Part shown: piece by piece, positions 15,260 to 23,807 of the stretch
How positions within the stretch are numbered: the stretch's first letter is position 1
Layout of the letters: the number at the start of each line of letters is the position of its first letter
NCBI GenBank assembly: GCA_011526365.1
Contig: WTIO01000065.1
Location: forward strand, 47,473-111,472
Direction of reading: 5' to 3'
From: Flavobacteriales bacterium
GTDB taxonomy: Bacteria; Bacteroidota; Bacteroidia; Flavobacteriales; Flavobacteriaceae
DNA length: 64,000 bases
Program-made: the position numbers and the translations under genes
Notes under the pieces: model-generated
Databases searched by the model: none
What the model was told of the DNA's origin: nothing
The model's input: the letters and a program-made list of their open reading frames with translations, nothing else

Positions 15260-17074
15260 TTAGCGGCGTCCCTGCGCGCGCTTTTGCTTTTCTGCTTCTT
15301 CCATCGCTTTTTGAAGGCGAGCAGAAAATCCACCGGCTTTCTTTGGCTTTTTCTTGTTTTCTTCTATCTGCAGTAAAATCTTATCATCATCAATAATGTA
15401 GTTTTTAATCACTAGCATAAGGATAATGGTCAGCAAATTGGAAACAAAATAATACAAGCTCAATCCACTGGCGTAATTGTTAAAGAAGAATAACATCATC
15501 AGTGGCATCAAATACATGATCACTTTCATGTTGGGCATGCCGGGTTGTTGGGGCATGCTTTGTTGCCCCGTGGTCATGCGGGTATAAAAGAAGATGGCTA
15601 CAGAAGCCAATATGGGGAACAAACTGATGTGGTCGCCATAAAAGGGAATGTTGAACGGCAAATCGACCACAGCGTCATAGGAAGATAAATCATCTGCCCA
15701 TAAAAACGGCTTTTGGCGTAAACTGAAGGCTACTGGAAAAAAGGTAAACAAGGCAAAGAAAACTGGCATTTGCAATAATGCCGGTACACAACCCGACATG
15801 GGACTGGCCCCGGCACGGCTGTACAAACTCATTACTTCTTGCTGCTTTTTTACAGCATCTTTGGCATACTTCTTATTGATTTCATCCACCTCGGGTCGCA
15901 AAATCTTCATTTTAATCTGAGACACATACGATTTATACGTTACCGGTGACATGGCCAAACGCACTATAATAGTTAACACAATTACAGCGATACCATGGGG
16001 TAAAAACGAGGTAAGGAACGAAAAGAGGGGCAAAAATATAAAGCGGTTGATCCAACCGAAAATTCCCCAACCTAGCGGTACAGAGGATTCTAAATCCTGA
16101 TTGTAGGATTTTAGGGTTTTATAATCTGTAGGGCCAAAATAAAATTGCAGGGCCGTTGTCAATTCGCTTCCACTAATTGCCAGGGGTACTGAAGTGGTGT
16201 AGCGCTTGGTAAAAGCTTCGTCTAGGGTTTCGTCGTCGGACAGGTCAACAGAAGTTAAGGTTACTGTATCCACAGGGTTTTGAAACAGGAGGATGGCACT
16301 AAAAAAATGTTGGCGGTAGGACACCCAACGCACCTGATTTTCGGTTTCCTGGTCCTCCCCTGCGATGCTCAAATAATCGACCTTATCCTCACGGTGACCA
16401 TAGGTGAGTTCGGTGTAGCGGTTTTCATACTCAATGCTTTTGGAATTGCGAAATGCATGGGTAGTCCATCTCAGAGTTGCAGGACGACTTGAATCTAAAA
16501 ATGCGGCCATCCCTGCGGTGTCCATACTAAAATCGAGCAAGTGGGTTTTGGGATTTAATCGATAGGTGAAGCGCAATTGCTTGCCTTCTGAAGCCTTGGC
16601 AGTGAGCACTACACTTTGGCCCTCTACGACTGCTGAAAAATAAAAATCTTCGGTACGCAACACACGACCATCTTGTAATGGAATGCTTACAGAAAAGTTG
16701 GCATTGCCCCTATCGATTAAATACAGCGGTTCACCTTTGTAGTTGGTTTCCCCTTTGAGTAGCAATTGTTCTATCTGCCCTCCCTTGGGTTGAATTTTCA
16801 GTTGCATAAACTCGTTTTCGAGTTGTTGCGGAGCAGCGGCATTGGCTTGCATAAAACCTGCAAAAGGACCATACATACTTGCATCCATGGCTGTGGCACT
16901 CACCACGGCTGTGGCTGGACCTGGTGTAGCCTCAGGAGTTGCTACCGCAGGTGTAGGTTCTGGAGTGGTTTGTGCAGCCTCTTCAGGGGCATTGCGGTAC
17001 AACATCCAAGTGAGGATTAGGGCAATCAGTACAAAACCGATAAATTGATAGGGATCAAACTTTCTTTCTTCCAT
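15260..17074 (-). CDS. yidC: Membrane protein insertase YidC
   Basis: YidC inserts and folds inner-membrane proteins alone or with SecYEG. An N-terminal membrane anchor (about residues 11-24) is followed by an Ala/Pro/Thr-rich linker (about 30-65), a large periplasmic beta domain (to about 330) and the conserved insertase core with five membrane segments: GIFGWINRFIFLPLF, IAVIVLTIIVRLAMSPVTYK with the key Arg, SPMSGCVPALLQMPVFFALF, and YYFVSNLLTIILMLVI. The tail is Lys/Arg rich, as expected for ribosome contact. 604 residues fits Gram-negative YidC. It follows pyrG by 15 bases but has its own -7 box in that gap. Confidence 0.97.
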   Translation of the reverse strand: MEERKFDPYQFIGFVLIALILTWMLYRNAPEEAAQTTPEPTPAVATPEATPGPATAVVSATAMDASMYGPFAGFMQANAAAPQQLENEFMQLKIQPKGGQIEQLLLKGETNYKGEPLYLIDRGNANFSVSIPLQDGRVLRTEDFYFSAVVEGQSVVLTAKASEGKQLRFTYRLNPKTHLLDFSMDTAGMAAFLDSSRPATLRWTTHAFRNSKSIEYENRYTELTYGHREDKVDYLSIAGEDQETENQVRWVSYRQHFFSAILLFQNPVDTVTLTSVDLSDDETLDEAFTKRYTTSVPLAISGSELTTALQFYFGPTDYKTLKSYNQDLESSVPLGWGIFGWINRFIFLPLFSFLTSFLPHGIAVIVLTIIVRLAMSPVTYKSYVSQIKMKILRPEVDEINKKYAKDAVKKQQEVMSLYSRAGASPMSGCVPALLQMPVFFALFTFFPVAFSLRQKPFLWADDLSSYDAVVDLPFNIPFYGDHISLFPILASVAIFFYTRMTTGQQSMPQQPGMPNMKVIMYLMPLMMLFFFNNYASGLSLYYFVSNLLTIILMLVIKNYIIDDDKILLQIEENKKKPKKAGGFSARLQKAMEEAEKQKRAQGRR

Positions 17075-17078
17075 GAGG

Positions 17079-17086
17079 CAAAAATA
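17079..17086 (-). promoter_or_regulatory. -7 element of yidC in the pyrG-yidC gap
   Basis: TATTTTTG on the minus strand ends 4 bases before the yidC ATG and begins 3 bases after the pyrG stop codon. Any -33 region would lie within the pyrG coding sequence. It implies a leaderless yidC mRNA in addition to pyrG read-through. Confidence 0.6.
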
Positions 17087-17089
17087 GAA

Positions 17090-18709
17090 TTATTTCTTGT
17101 TTTGGTGGTGCTTTAATGCAGCAGCTACAAAAGAAACAAATAAGGGATGGGGCTGGGCCACAGTACTTTTGTATTCAGGATGAAACTGTACGCCTACAAA
17201 CCAAGGATGTGAGGTGTTTTCTACAATTTCAACCAACTGAGTATCAGGATTTTTCCCTGCTAATTTAAAATCCTCATCAAAAAGGGTATCGGTAAAATCA
17301 CTGTTGAATTCATAGCGATGGCGATGGCGCTCGGAAATTGCAGTGGTTTGGTACACCTGCTGTACCAAGCTGCCTTCCTCTAGCAGGCAGTCCCAAGCAC
17401 CTAAACGCATGGTTCCCCCCATTTTTGAAATATTTTTCTGTTCTTCCATGATATCAATGACCGGGTGCGAAGTTGCTTCATCGATTTCAGTGGAATTTGC
17501 AGCGGTAAGTCCTTTTACGTTTCTGGCGTATTCTACCACAGCCATTTGCATTCCGTAACAGATTCCAAAGAAGGGAATATTGTTTTCGCGTACGTACTGA
17601 ATGGCGTTTATTTTTCCTTCGGTACCCCTACTGCCAAAGCCTGGAGCAACAAGCACGCCGTCGAGCGCTGTAAACAGGTCGTTTTCCAAAGCGTGATCCA
17701 AAGCCTCAGAATGGATGGGAACCACCTCCACAGCTGCCTCGTTGGCTACTCCTGAATGCAGTAAGGCTTCTAGAATAGATTTGTAGGCATCTTGCAATTC
17801 GACATATTTTCCGACCAAACCGATGCGAAGCTTGTGTTTGGGCTGGTCTAATACTGCTAAAAACTGTTTCCACTCCTCCAATTGTGTCGTACTGTGTGGA
17901 TCCAGTTGCAAACGATTTAAAACCACTGTATCCAAACCTTCTTCCTGCATTTTTAAGGGGACCTCGTATATAGATTTTACATCTATAGATTGAATTACCG
18001 CTTCTTTTTTTACGTTGCAAAACAGGGCGAGTTTTTCTCGCAATTCATCGGTCAGTTCGTGTTCGGTTCTACATACTAAAACGTCGGCTTTAATACCGCT
18101 TTCCATCAGTGTTTTTACCGAGTGTTGGGTGGGTTTGGTTTTAAGTTCCCCCGCCGCAGACAAATAGGGTATTAAGGTAAGGTGAATTACTAGTGCGTTG
18201 TCATCGCCCAATTCGTACACCAATTGGCGTACCGCCTCAATATAGGGCAGGGATTCAATATCCCCTACGGTACCTCCAATTTCAGTAATAATAATATCGT
18301 AATCCCCATTTTGAGCAAGCAGTTGCATGCGCTCTTTAATTTCATTGGTAATGTGGGGAATCACCTGAACGGTTTTGCCCAAAAATGCCCCTTGGCGTTC
18401 TTTTTCAATAACTCTCTGGTACACCCGTCCCGTGGTAACATTATTGGCTTGTGAGGTAGGCAGGTTTAAAAAGCGTTCATAATGACCCAAATCCAAATCG
18501 GTTTCCGCCCCATCCTCAGTAACATAACACTCTCCGTGCTCATAGGGATTGAGGGTTCCTGGATCTACATTGAGGTATGGATCGAATTTTTGTATGGTAA
18601 CGCGATAGTCTTGCGCCTGAAGTAATTTAGCGAGAGAAGCGGCGATAATGCCCTTCCCAAGGGAAGAAGTAACCCCGCCAGTAACGAATACATATTTAGT
18701 CTGAGACAT
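17090..18709 (-). CDS. pyrG: CTP synthase
   Basis: PyrG aminates UTP to CTP using glutamine and ATP. The amidoligase domain starts KYVFVTGGVTSSLGKGI and has FDPYLNVDPGTLNP and EIGGTVGDIESLP. The C-terminal glutaminase domain carries the nucleophile Cys in GICYGMQMAV and the His-Glu pair in QFHPEYKS. The track start (18739) is a TTG inside the promoter box; ATG 18709 gives 539 residues, the normal length, with a leader of about 24 bases. Close linkage to yidC is, from memory, frequent in Flavobacteriia. Confidence 0.98.
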   Translation of the reverse strand: MSQTKYVFVTGGVTSSLGKGIIAASLAKLLQAQDYRVTIQKFDPYLNVDPGTLNPYEHGECYVTEDGAETDLDLGHYERFLNLPTSQANNVTTGRVYQRVIEKERQGAFLGKTVQVIPHITNEIKERMQLLAQNGDYDIIITEIGGTVGDIESLPYIEAVRQLVYELGDDNALVIHLTLIPYLSAAGELKTKPTQHSVKTLMESGIKADVLVCRTEHELTDELREKLALFCNVKKEAVIQSIDVKSIYEVPLKMQEEGLDTVVLNRLQLDPHSTTQLEEWKQFLAVLDQPKHKLRIGLVGKYVELQDAYKSILEALLHSGVANEAAVEVVPIHSEALDHALENDLFTALDGVLVAPGFGSRGTEGKINAIQYVRENNIPFFGICYGMQMAVVEYARNVKGLTAANSTEIDEATSHPVIDIMEEQKNISKMGGTMRLGAWDCLLEEGSLVQQVYQTTAISERHRHRYEFNSDFTDTLFDEDFKLAGKNPDTQLVEIVENTSHPWFVGVQFHPEYKSTVAQPHPLFVSFVAAALKHHQNKK

Positions 18710-18736
18710 CCGGTGAATCTGAACTTTAACCGGACT

Positions 18737-18744
18737 CAAAAATA
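18737..18744 (-). promoter_or_regulatory. -7 element of pyrG
   Basis: TATTTTTG on the minus strand, full TAnnTTTG match, 27 bases before the chosen ATG. Confidence 0.6.
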
Positions 18745-18776
18745 CAAAATCTCAAGGGATTTGGAAGTGCTTTTCA

Positions 18777-20522
18777 TCAATTCTTTATGGGAATCACTTC
18801 CAAGTCCTGATGTTGTAATATGATAGTCGCACGATTGGTTTTACTGCCCCTCTGGTCTTCTTGATAATCAAACTGACTTTCAAGATAGGCGGTTAGGCCA
18901 ATATCTTGGGGCTCTTTGCTAAGACTGTTATACCAATAGCGCAAAACAATATCCATAGTAACATCGTAAGCACGTTTGGCTTCTTTGTTGGGATAGCGTC
19001 CGAAACGGTCTTTGTACTGCTCGTCTATGGGAGAACGGGTGTAGTACAAGGGACGGTACATACTGGGAAAGGTAAATTGCAATGACGCTAGCGTAGCAAT
19101 GGGTGTGTTGGGGTTTTCATAGGCAGTACCGCGGTAGGTGGTAAATAATTGCACCTCGCGTTCGGGGTTGATGGCCCCACTTAACTGGGCGCTTACACTG
19201 GAGATTAAAGAAAAGTTCTTGGACTCCAATATAATTTTATTGGGCAGGGTATCCACCAATAAGGAATCTACCAATTCGGGCAGCAAAAAGCCTCCGGGCT
19301 CGGGGCGAAATAAATTTGCACTAGGAAGAAATTCAGTCAATTGCCCTTCAATATCCCGATGTAAAGAATCGGCAACAATCATGATGTTTTCTTCGGGATT
19401 TAAATGGGTTTTTAAATATGAAAACATTCGCTTGCGCAACTCTTCTTCTGGGGTGACAGACTGATACACCTTGGGGCGGGGACGTACAGGGCGATAGGAC
19501 AAGGGCGCTACTTTAATAACATCTCGCAGGCTGGGTGCGTCGCTAACGGCGTCAAAGTTTGAAGGGATTAAAGGGCCAATGACAATATCATTTTGCGAGA
19601 GGTCCTGTTGCTGTAATACACGCTGCAACTGGGCTTTGTTGTTTTGGGTGTCATAGGTTTCCACCCGAATGGGGGCACGTGTTTTTAATTGCTCTAAAGC
19701 CAGTAAGGCGCCGGAATAAAAGTCCAAAGCTATGGTGTGCAAGTTCCGACGTTTCAAAAGGGATTTGGTCTTTTCTAAAGAGTCCAATTCCAATTCGTGC
19801 GCTTTAAAGGGCAATAGAAAAGCCAATTTTAGGGGTGGCAAAGGCCCTTGAAGAGAATCCCATAAATTGGTTTTTTCCACCAATAAGGCGTCCTCCACAG
19901 ATAAGTCTCCGGTAAATTGCTGAGGCACTCGAAGTATCATTCCGGCTTGTAAGCCTTTGGTGGGCAGTTCGGGATTCAGCGAATCCAAAGTGGCTTGAGT
20001 AACCCCTAATTTTTGTGCTATACGAAAATACCCCTCTTTGGGTTTTACGGTGTAGTAATTGTATAGGCTGTCCACTACTGGTGTGGGGGGAGCAGTAGTT
20101 GCAGGCAAATAAATGACCTGCCCTGCTTGAAGACCTTCTTTAATTTTTGGATTGAGGCGTTCCAGTTTTGCTATGGAAATCCCGTTGGTGTAGGCAATAC
20201 GCCATTTGGTGGCCTTGAGTGGTACGGTGTAGGACACAAGGCTGTCCTTTGGAGTAGTCTTTTTTACTTCAGCAACTTCCACTACTGCAGAATACACAGG
20301 GATGCGCAATTGCATCCGCCGCTTTAACCCTACTTTGTCAACCATGGGGTTATACTCTTTAATTTGCGCTACAGTTATCTTGTATTTCCGCGCTAGACTA
20401 AATAAAGTTTCCTGTCGCTTGACCTTATGGGTAAGGAAACGCTCGGGCATGGCGGTATCTTGCGCCTGTAACATAGGCCCACTCAAAAAAATCAGTAGGA
20501 GGAGGAGCGAAAATCTAGGCAT
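18777..20522 (-). CDS. LysM-domain protein fused to a periplasmic-binding-like domain
   Basis: This is a secreted envelope protein. A signal peptide (MPRFSLLLLLIFLSGPMLQAQ) is followed by three LysM-type repeats (about residues 27-80, 90-140 and 155-205; HKVKRQETLFSLARKY is the clearest), which bind peptidoglycan glycans. From about residue 235 (LKLAFLLPFKAHELELD) comes a domain like type-1 periplasmic binding proteins, as in LpoA-like activators. The ligand is unknown. I took ATG 20522 because the signal peptide starts there; ATG 20543 overlaps the guaA end by 10 bases and is possible. No -7 box is seen, so it is probably co-transcribed with guaA. Confidence 0.85.
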   Translation of the reverse strand: MPRFSLLLLLIFLSGPMLQAQDTAMPERFLTHKVKRQETLFSLARKYKITVAQIKEYNPMVDKVGLKRRMQLRIPVYSAVVEVAEVKKTTPKDSLVSYTVPLKATKWRIAYTNGISIAKLERLNPKIKEGLQAGQVIYLPATTAPPTPVVDSLYNYYTVKPKEGYFRIAQKLGVTQATLDSLNPELPTKGLQAGMILRVPQQFTGDLSVEDALLVEKTNLWDSLQGPLPPLKLAFLLPFKAHELELDSLEKTKSLLKRRNLHTIALDFYSGALLALEQLKTRAPIRVETYDTQNNKAQLQRVLQQQDLSQNDIVIGPLIPSNFDAVSDAPSLRDVIKVAPLSYRPVRPRPKVYQSVTPEEELRKRMFSYLKTHLNPEENIMIVADSLHRDIEGQLTEFLPSANLFRPEPGGFLLPELVDSLLVDTLPNKIILESKNFSLISSVSAQLSGAINPEREVQLFTTYRGTAYENPNTPIATLASLQFTFPSMYRPLYYTRSPIDEQYKDRFGRYPNKEAKRAYDVTMDIVLRYWYNSLSKEPQDIGLTAYLESQFDYQEDQRGSKTNRATIILQHQDLEVIPIKN

Positions 20523-20533
20523 AATTTTAGGTT

Positions 20534-22060
20534 TTATTCCCATTCAATGGTGGCTGGAGGTTTAGAACTTATATCATACACCACGCGGTTAACGCCCGGA
20601 ACGTTGTTGATGATGGTGTTAGATACTTTTTGTAAAAACTCGTAAGGTAAATCTACCCAATCGGCGGTCATTCCATCGGTAGAATCTACGGCACGAAGGG
20701 CCACACATTTTTCATAGGTGCGTTCATCACCCATCACCCCAACACTATTCACTGGAAGCAAAATAGCGCCTGCTTGCCACACCTTATCATACAACTCCCA
20801 ATCGCGGAGGGCTTGAATAAATATGGCATCTACTTCTTGGAGCATACGCACTTTTTCGGCAGTAATAGCTCCTAAAATTCGAATGGCCAAGCCTGGCCCA
20901 GGAAAAGGGTGTCTTCCGATGAGCTTGGGGTCGATTCCCAAACTTTTTCCCACACGGCGCACCTCGTCCTTAAAAAGCATGCGTAGGGGTTCCACTACTT
21001 TGAGTTTCATATAGTCGGGCAGTCCGCCCACATTGTGGTGAGATTTTATGGTCACCGAAGGGCCATTGACTGAAACAGATTCAATGACGTCGGGATAAAT
21101 GGTTCCCTGGGCTAACCATTGGGCGTCTTTAAGCTGTTGGGCTTCCCCATCGAAAACATCAATAAAAGTATTGCCAATTATTTTTCGTTTGCGTTCGGGA
21201 TCGCTTACCCCTGCTAAACGCTCTAAAAAGGTAGCCGATGCATCAACCCCTTTCACATTTAGCCCCATGCCTTTGTACTGCTCCAGCACGGCATCAAATT
21301 CGTTTTTTCGAAGCAAGCCATTGTTAACAAAAATACAGTGGAGTTGCTTCCCTATGGCACGGTGTAAGAGCACTGCGGCAACGGAGGAGTCCACACCTCC
21401 CGAGAGTCCCAAGATCACCTTGTCGTTCCCCAGTTGGGTTTTCAATTCCTCAACGGTCATTTCTACAAAGGATGCGGAAGTCCATTCTTGCTTAAAGCCA
21501 GCAATGTCTACCAAAAAGTTTTGGAGCATTTGCTTACCCTCGGTACTGTGGTATACTTCAGGATGAAATTGGATGCCATAGGTGGGTTCCCCCTCAATTT
21601 CATAGGCAGCATTTTCCACCTCTTCGGTACTGGCAATTAAACGGCCTCCCGTAGGCAACACCTCAATGGTATCCCCATGGCTCATCCATACTTGGGACTC
21701 CTGTGATACTCCTGCTAAGAAGGGGTGTGTGGCTTTTACGTGCAATTTTGCCCTGCCGTACTCGCGTTTATTGGCAGCAGCCACCTGACCACCAGAAAAA
21801 TGGGCCAAGTATTGTGCCCCGTAGCAAATCCCCAATAGGGGTTTTTTCCCACGAATAGCACTTAAATCAGGATGGGGAGCATCCTCCGCACGAACGGAGA
21901 AAGGGGACCCCGATAAAATAACTGCCTTAAAGCTGTCTATGGCTTTTGGAATATTGTGGTAGGGATGTATTTCGCAGTAGATGTTTAATTCGCGAACCCG
22001 ACGGGCAATCAGTTGGGTGTATTGGGAGCCGAAATCAAGGATGAGAAGCTTTTCTTGCAT
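20534..22060 (-). CDS. guaA: GMP synthase (glutamine-hydrolysing)
   Basis: GuaA converts XMP to GMP with glutamine and ATP. The class I amidotransferase domain has the nucleophile in [10 protein letters not shown] and the His-Glu pair in QFHPEVYHS. The ATP pyrophosphatase domain has [15 protein letters not shown], and the C-terminal dimerisation domain has [13 protein letters not shown] and ends TIEWE, the normal terminus. The track starts at a TTG (22066) inside the promoter box; ATG 22060 gives 508 residues and lies only 3 bases after the box. Confidence 0.98.
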   Translation of the reverse strand: MQEKLLILDFGSQYTQLIARRVRELNIYCEIHPYHNIPKAIDSFKAVILSGSPFSVRAEDAPHPDLSAIRGKKPLLGICYGAQYLAHFSGGQVAAANKREYGRAKLHVKATHPFLAGVSQESQVWMSHGDTIEVLPTGGRLIASTEEVENAAYEIEGEPTYGIQFHPEVYHSTEGKQMLQNFLVDIAGFKQEWTSASFVEMTVEELKTQLGNDKVILGLSGGVDSSVAAVLLHRAIGKQLHCIFVNNGLLRKNEFDAVLEQYKGMGLNVKGVDASATFLERLAGVSDPERKRKIIGNTFIDVFDGEAQQLKDAQWLAQGTIYPDVIESVSVNGPSVTIKSHHNVGGLPDYMKLKVVEPLRMLFKDEVRRVGKSLGIDPKLIGRHPFPGPGLAIRILGAITAEKVRMLQEVDAIFIQALRDWELYDKVWQAGAILLPVNSVGVMGDERTYEKCVALRAVDSTDGMTADWVDLPYEFLQKVSNTIINNVPGVNRVVYDISSKPPATIEWE

Positions 22061-22063
22061 AGG

Positions 22064-22071
22064 CAAAAATA
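22064..22071 (-). promoter_or_regulatory. -7 element of guaA (leaderless start)
   Basis: TATTTTTG on the minus strand followed by 3 bases and then the guaA ATG, the shortest such spacing in the window. The predicted transcription start is at the A of ATG. Confidence 0.65.
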
Positions 22072-22110
22072 CAACTATTTGTAAAGGATTAGTTTTTCTG
22101 AATTAGGAAT

Positions 22111-23721
22111 TTATTCACCGGTTGTAAGTATCGTAAAGTCCTGTCCTAGGGGGTCAAATTCGCGGTACAATTGAGCGATAAAATTGGGGCCGTAGTCGCA
22201 GTAGAAACTGCTAAAATTAAGCACTCGTTCTTGTAGATTTCCTTTTGGGAAAAGGCGTTCGTGCAAATTGCTTAAACGCTGTAACTGCGCTTTAAACTTT
22301 CGCTTTTCAGCTCGTAGTAACCGCTGCTCCAAACGATCGATTCCCTTAAACTGCTTGGCCCTTTGGGCAGCTACACTACCAATGAAAGATGCGTCTGTTT
22401 TTTTCGCAATCGCTTCTAATGTTTTAAACTGCGCTTCTAATGTATCCTTAAAAAACTGCAGATTAATATCGAGTTCACTTAGGGCTTTTGTTTTTTGGGC
22501 CAGTAAAGCGGTCCGCGACAAAAACAATTGTTTTGGATCTACCCCTAAGGCCTTACATTTTTTTTCATCCTTGGGAGTGAGCACCAGTGCAGCGTTGCGC
22601 AAAAGTAAAATTGGAAAAAGCACATTAGAGGCGTCAAAAAACGATTTGAGCTCCAACCAATAGGCCAATTCGCCACCGCCTCCGATGTAGGCAATATTGG
22701 GAAGAATGACCTCTTGATACAAGGGGCGCAACAGCACATTGGGCGAAAAATTCTCGGGATTCGCCTCCAGTTCCTGAAGAAGTGCTTGTTGTGAAAATAC
22801 TTTTGAGGTCCCTACCAGGAGGTAGTTGTCCCCTTCTTTCTCTATGCGATAGCGGCCTCCGTCATAAAAATAAAACAGGTTGAGTGTGCGTGGTGCTACC
22901 TGAGGCTTGTAGCTAGAGTTGTAGTCTTGCTTAATTTTTTCCACTTGCTCCTGCACCTTGGTATGGGCCAATTGCTCGGTTAATTCGCGATGCACTTGAG
23001 GTCGAAAGAGGGTTTTTAATTTGGGATGATCGGCATCAATAACCACCAAACCATAGGAAGCAAACAACCCGTTAACCAAACACCGAGTAGCTTCGGCCAA
23101 GGTGGAGGCGCTACCATAGCTGTTGGCAATGCTATCGAGGAGTTTTTCGGCATGTAAGGTTTTCCCCAAAACCTTTGAAAAGGCTTCCAGAACTGGAGCA
23201 AGGCCCTCTAAGTTCATGCGTCCCACAGGGCCTTCAGCCGCCTTTGTCCATTGAAACTTTTGCTGTTGGAACTGAAAACTACTGATTTCCTCAAAATCGT
23301 GGTCTTCGGTAGCCATCCAATACACGGGTACCACTCCCAATTCGGGAGCCTGTGCACGCAGTTGCTCGGCCAATTTTATAATCGTAAGAATCTTATAGAT
23401 AAAGTACAAGGGACCTGTAAGCAAACACAATTGATGTCCAGTGGTGAGTGTTACCGCATTCTTTGACCCTAAGGCCGAAATGTTTTTAGCTACCTCAGGT
23501 GCCACATCAAGCGTAGCGTACTGCTCTTGTAACACTTCTACTAATACCTGTCGATGTGCCTCCGGAAAGGCAGCACATTTTTCCTGGGCTTGCGCCTTTA
23601 ACTGGTCGAGTGTGGGGAACCTTCCATATGTAAAGTCCAATTTTGGGTTTTGTTCGAGGTAATCTGTTAGTAAGGAAGAAAAATACCCTGTGTCGCGATG
23701 CGGAATCCCCGAAGTAGTCAT
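22111..23721 (-). CDS. bshC: Bacillithiol biosynthesis cysteine-adding enzyme BshC
   Basis: BshC adds Cys to glucosaminyl-malate, the last step of bacillithiol synthesis (a low-molecular-weight thiol used as a redox buffer). It is recognised by overall pattern: a Rossmann-like core with TLTTGHQLCLLTGPLYFIYKI (quoted in part), PVYWMATEDHDFEEI, ALVLTPKDEK, and long C-terminal coiled-coil helices. 536 residues matches the family. bshA and bshB are not nearby. Only a near-match -7 box (TATCTTTA) precedes it. It is divergent from the M14 peptidase. Confidence 0.93.
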   Translation of the reverse strand: MTTSGIPHRDTGYFSSLLTDYLEQNPKLDFTYGRFPTLDQLKAQAQEKCAAFPEAHRQVLVEVLQEQYATLDVAPEVAKNISALGSKNAVTLTTGHQLCLLTGPLYFIYKILTIIKLAEQLRAQAPELGVVPVYWMATEDHDFEEISSFQFQQQKFQWTKAAEGPVGRMNLEGLAPVLEAFSKVLGKTLHAEKLLDSIANSYGSASTLAEATRCLVNGLFASYGLVVIDADHPKLKTLFRPQVHRELTEQLAHTKVQEQVEKIKQDYNSSYKPQVAPRTLNLFYFYDGGRYRIEKEGDNYLLVGTSKVFSQQALLQELEANPENFSPNVLLRPLYQEVILPNIAYIGGGGELAYWLELKSFFDASNVLFPILLLRNAALVLTPKDEKKCKALGVDPKQLFLSRTALLAQKTKALSELDINLQFFKDTLEAQFKTLEAIAKKTDASFIGSVAAQRAKQFKGIDRLEQRLLRAEKRKFKAQLQRLSNLHERLFPKGNLQERVLNFSSFYCDYGPNFIAQLYREFDPLGQDFTILTTGE

Positions 23722-23735
23722 GTATAGATTTTGCG

Positions 23736-23743
23736 TAAAGATA
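23736..23743 (-). promoter_or_regulatory. Near-match -7 element of bshC
   Basis: TATCTTTA on the minus strand differs from TAnnTTTG at the last base; 14 bases before the bshC ATG. Confidence 0.35.
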
Positions 23744-23782
23744 TTTGTTTTTTAAAAATTACCCCAGTGGTCAAAAAATAGG

Positions 23783-23790
23783 TATATTTC
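23783..23790 (+). promoter_or_regulatory. Near-match -7 element of the M14 peptidase gene
   Basis: TATATTTC differs from TAnnTTTG at the last base; 17 bases before ATG 23808. Confidence 0.35.
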
Positions 23791-23807
23791 GGCCTTTTGA
23801 CACCACT

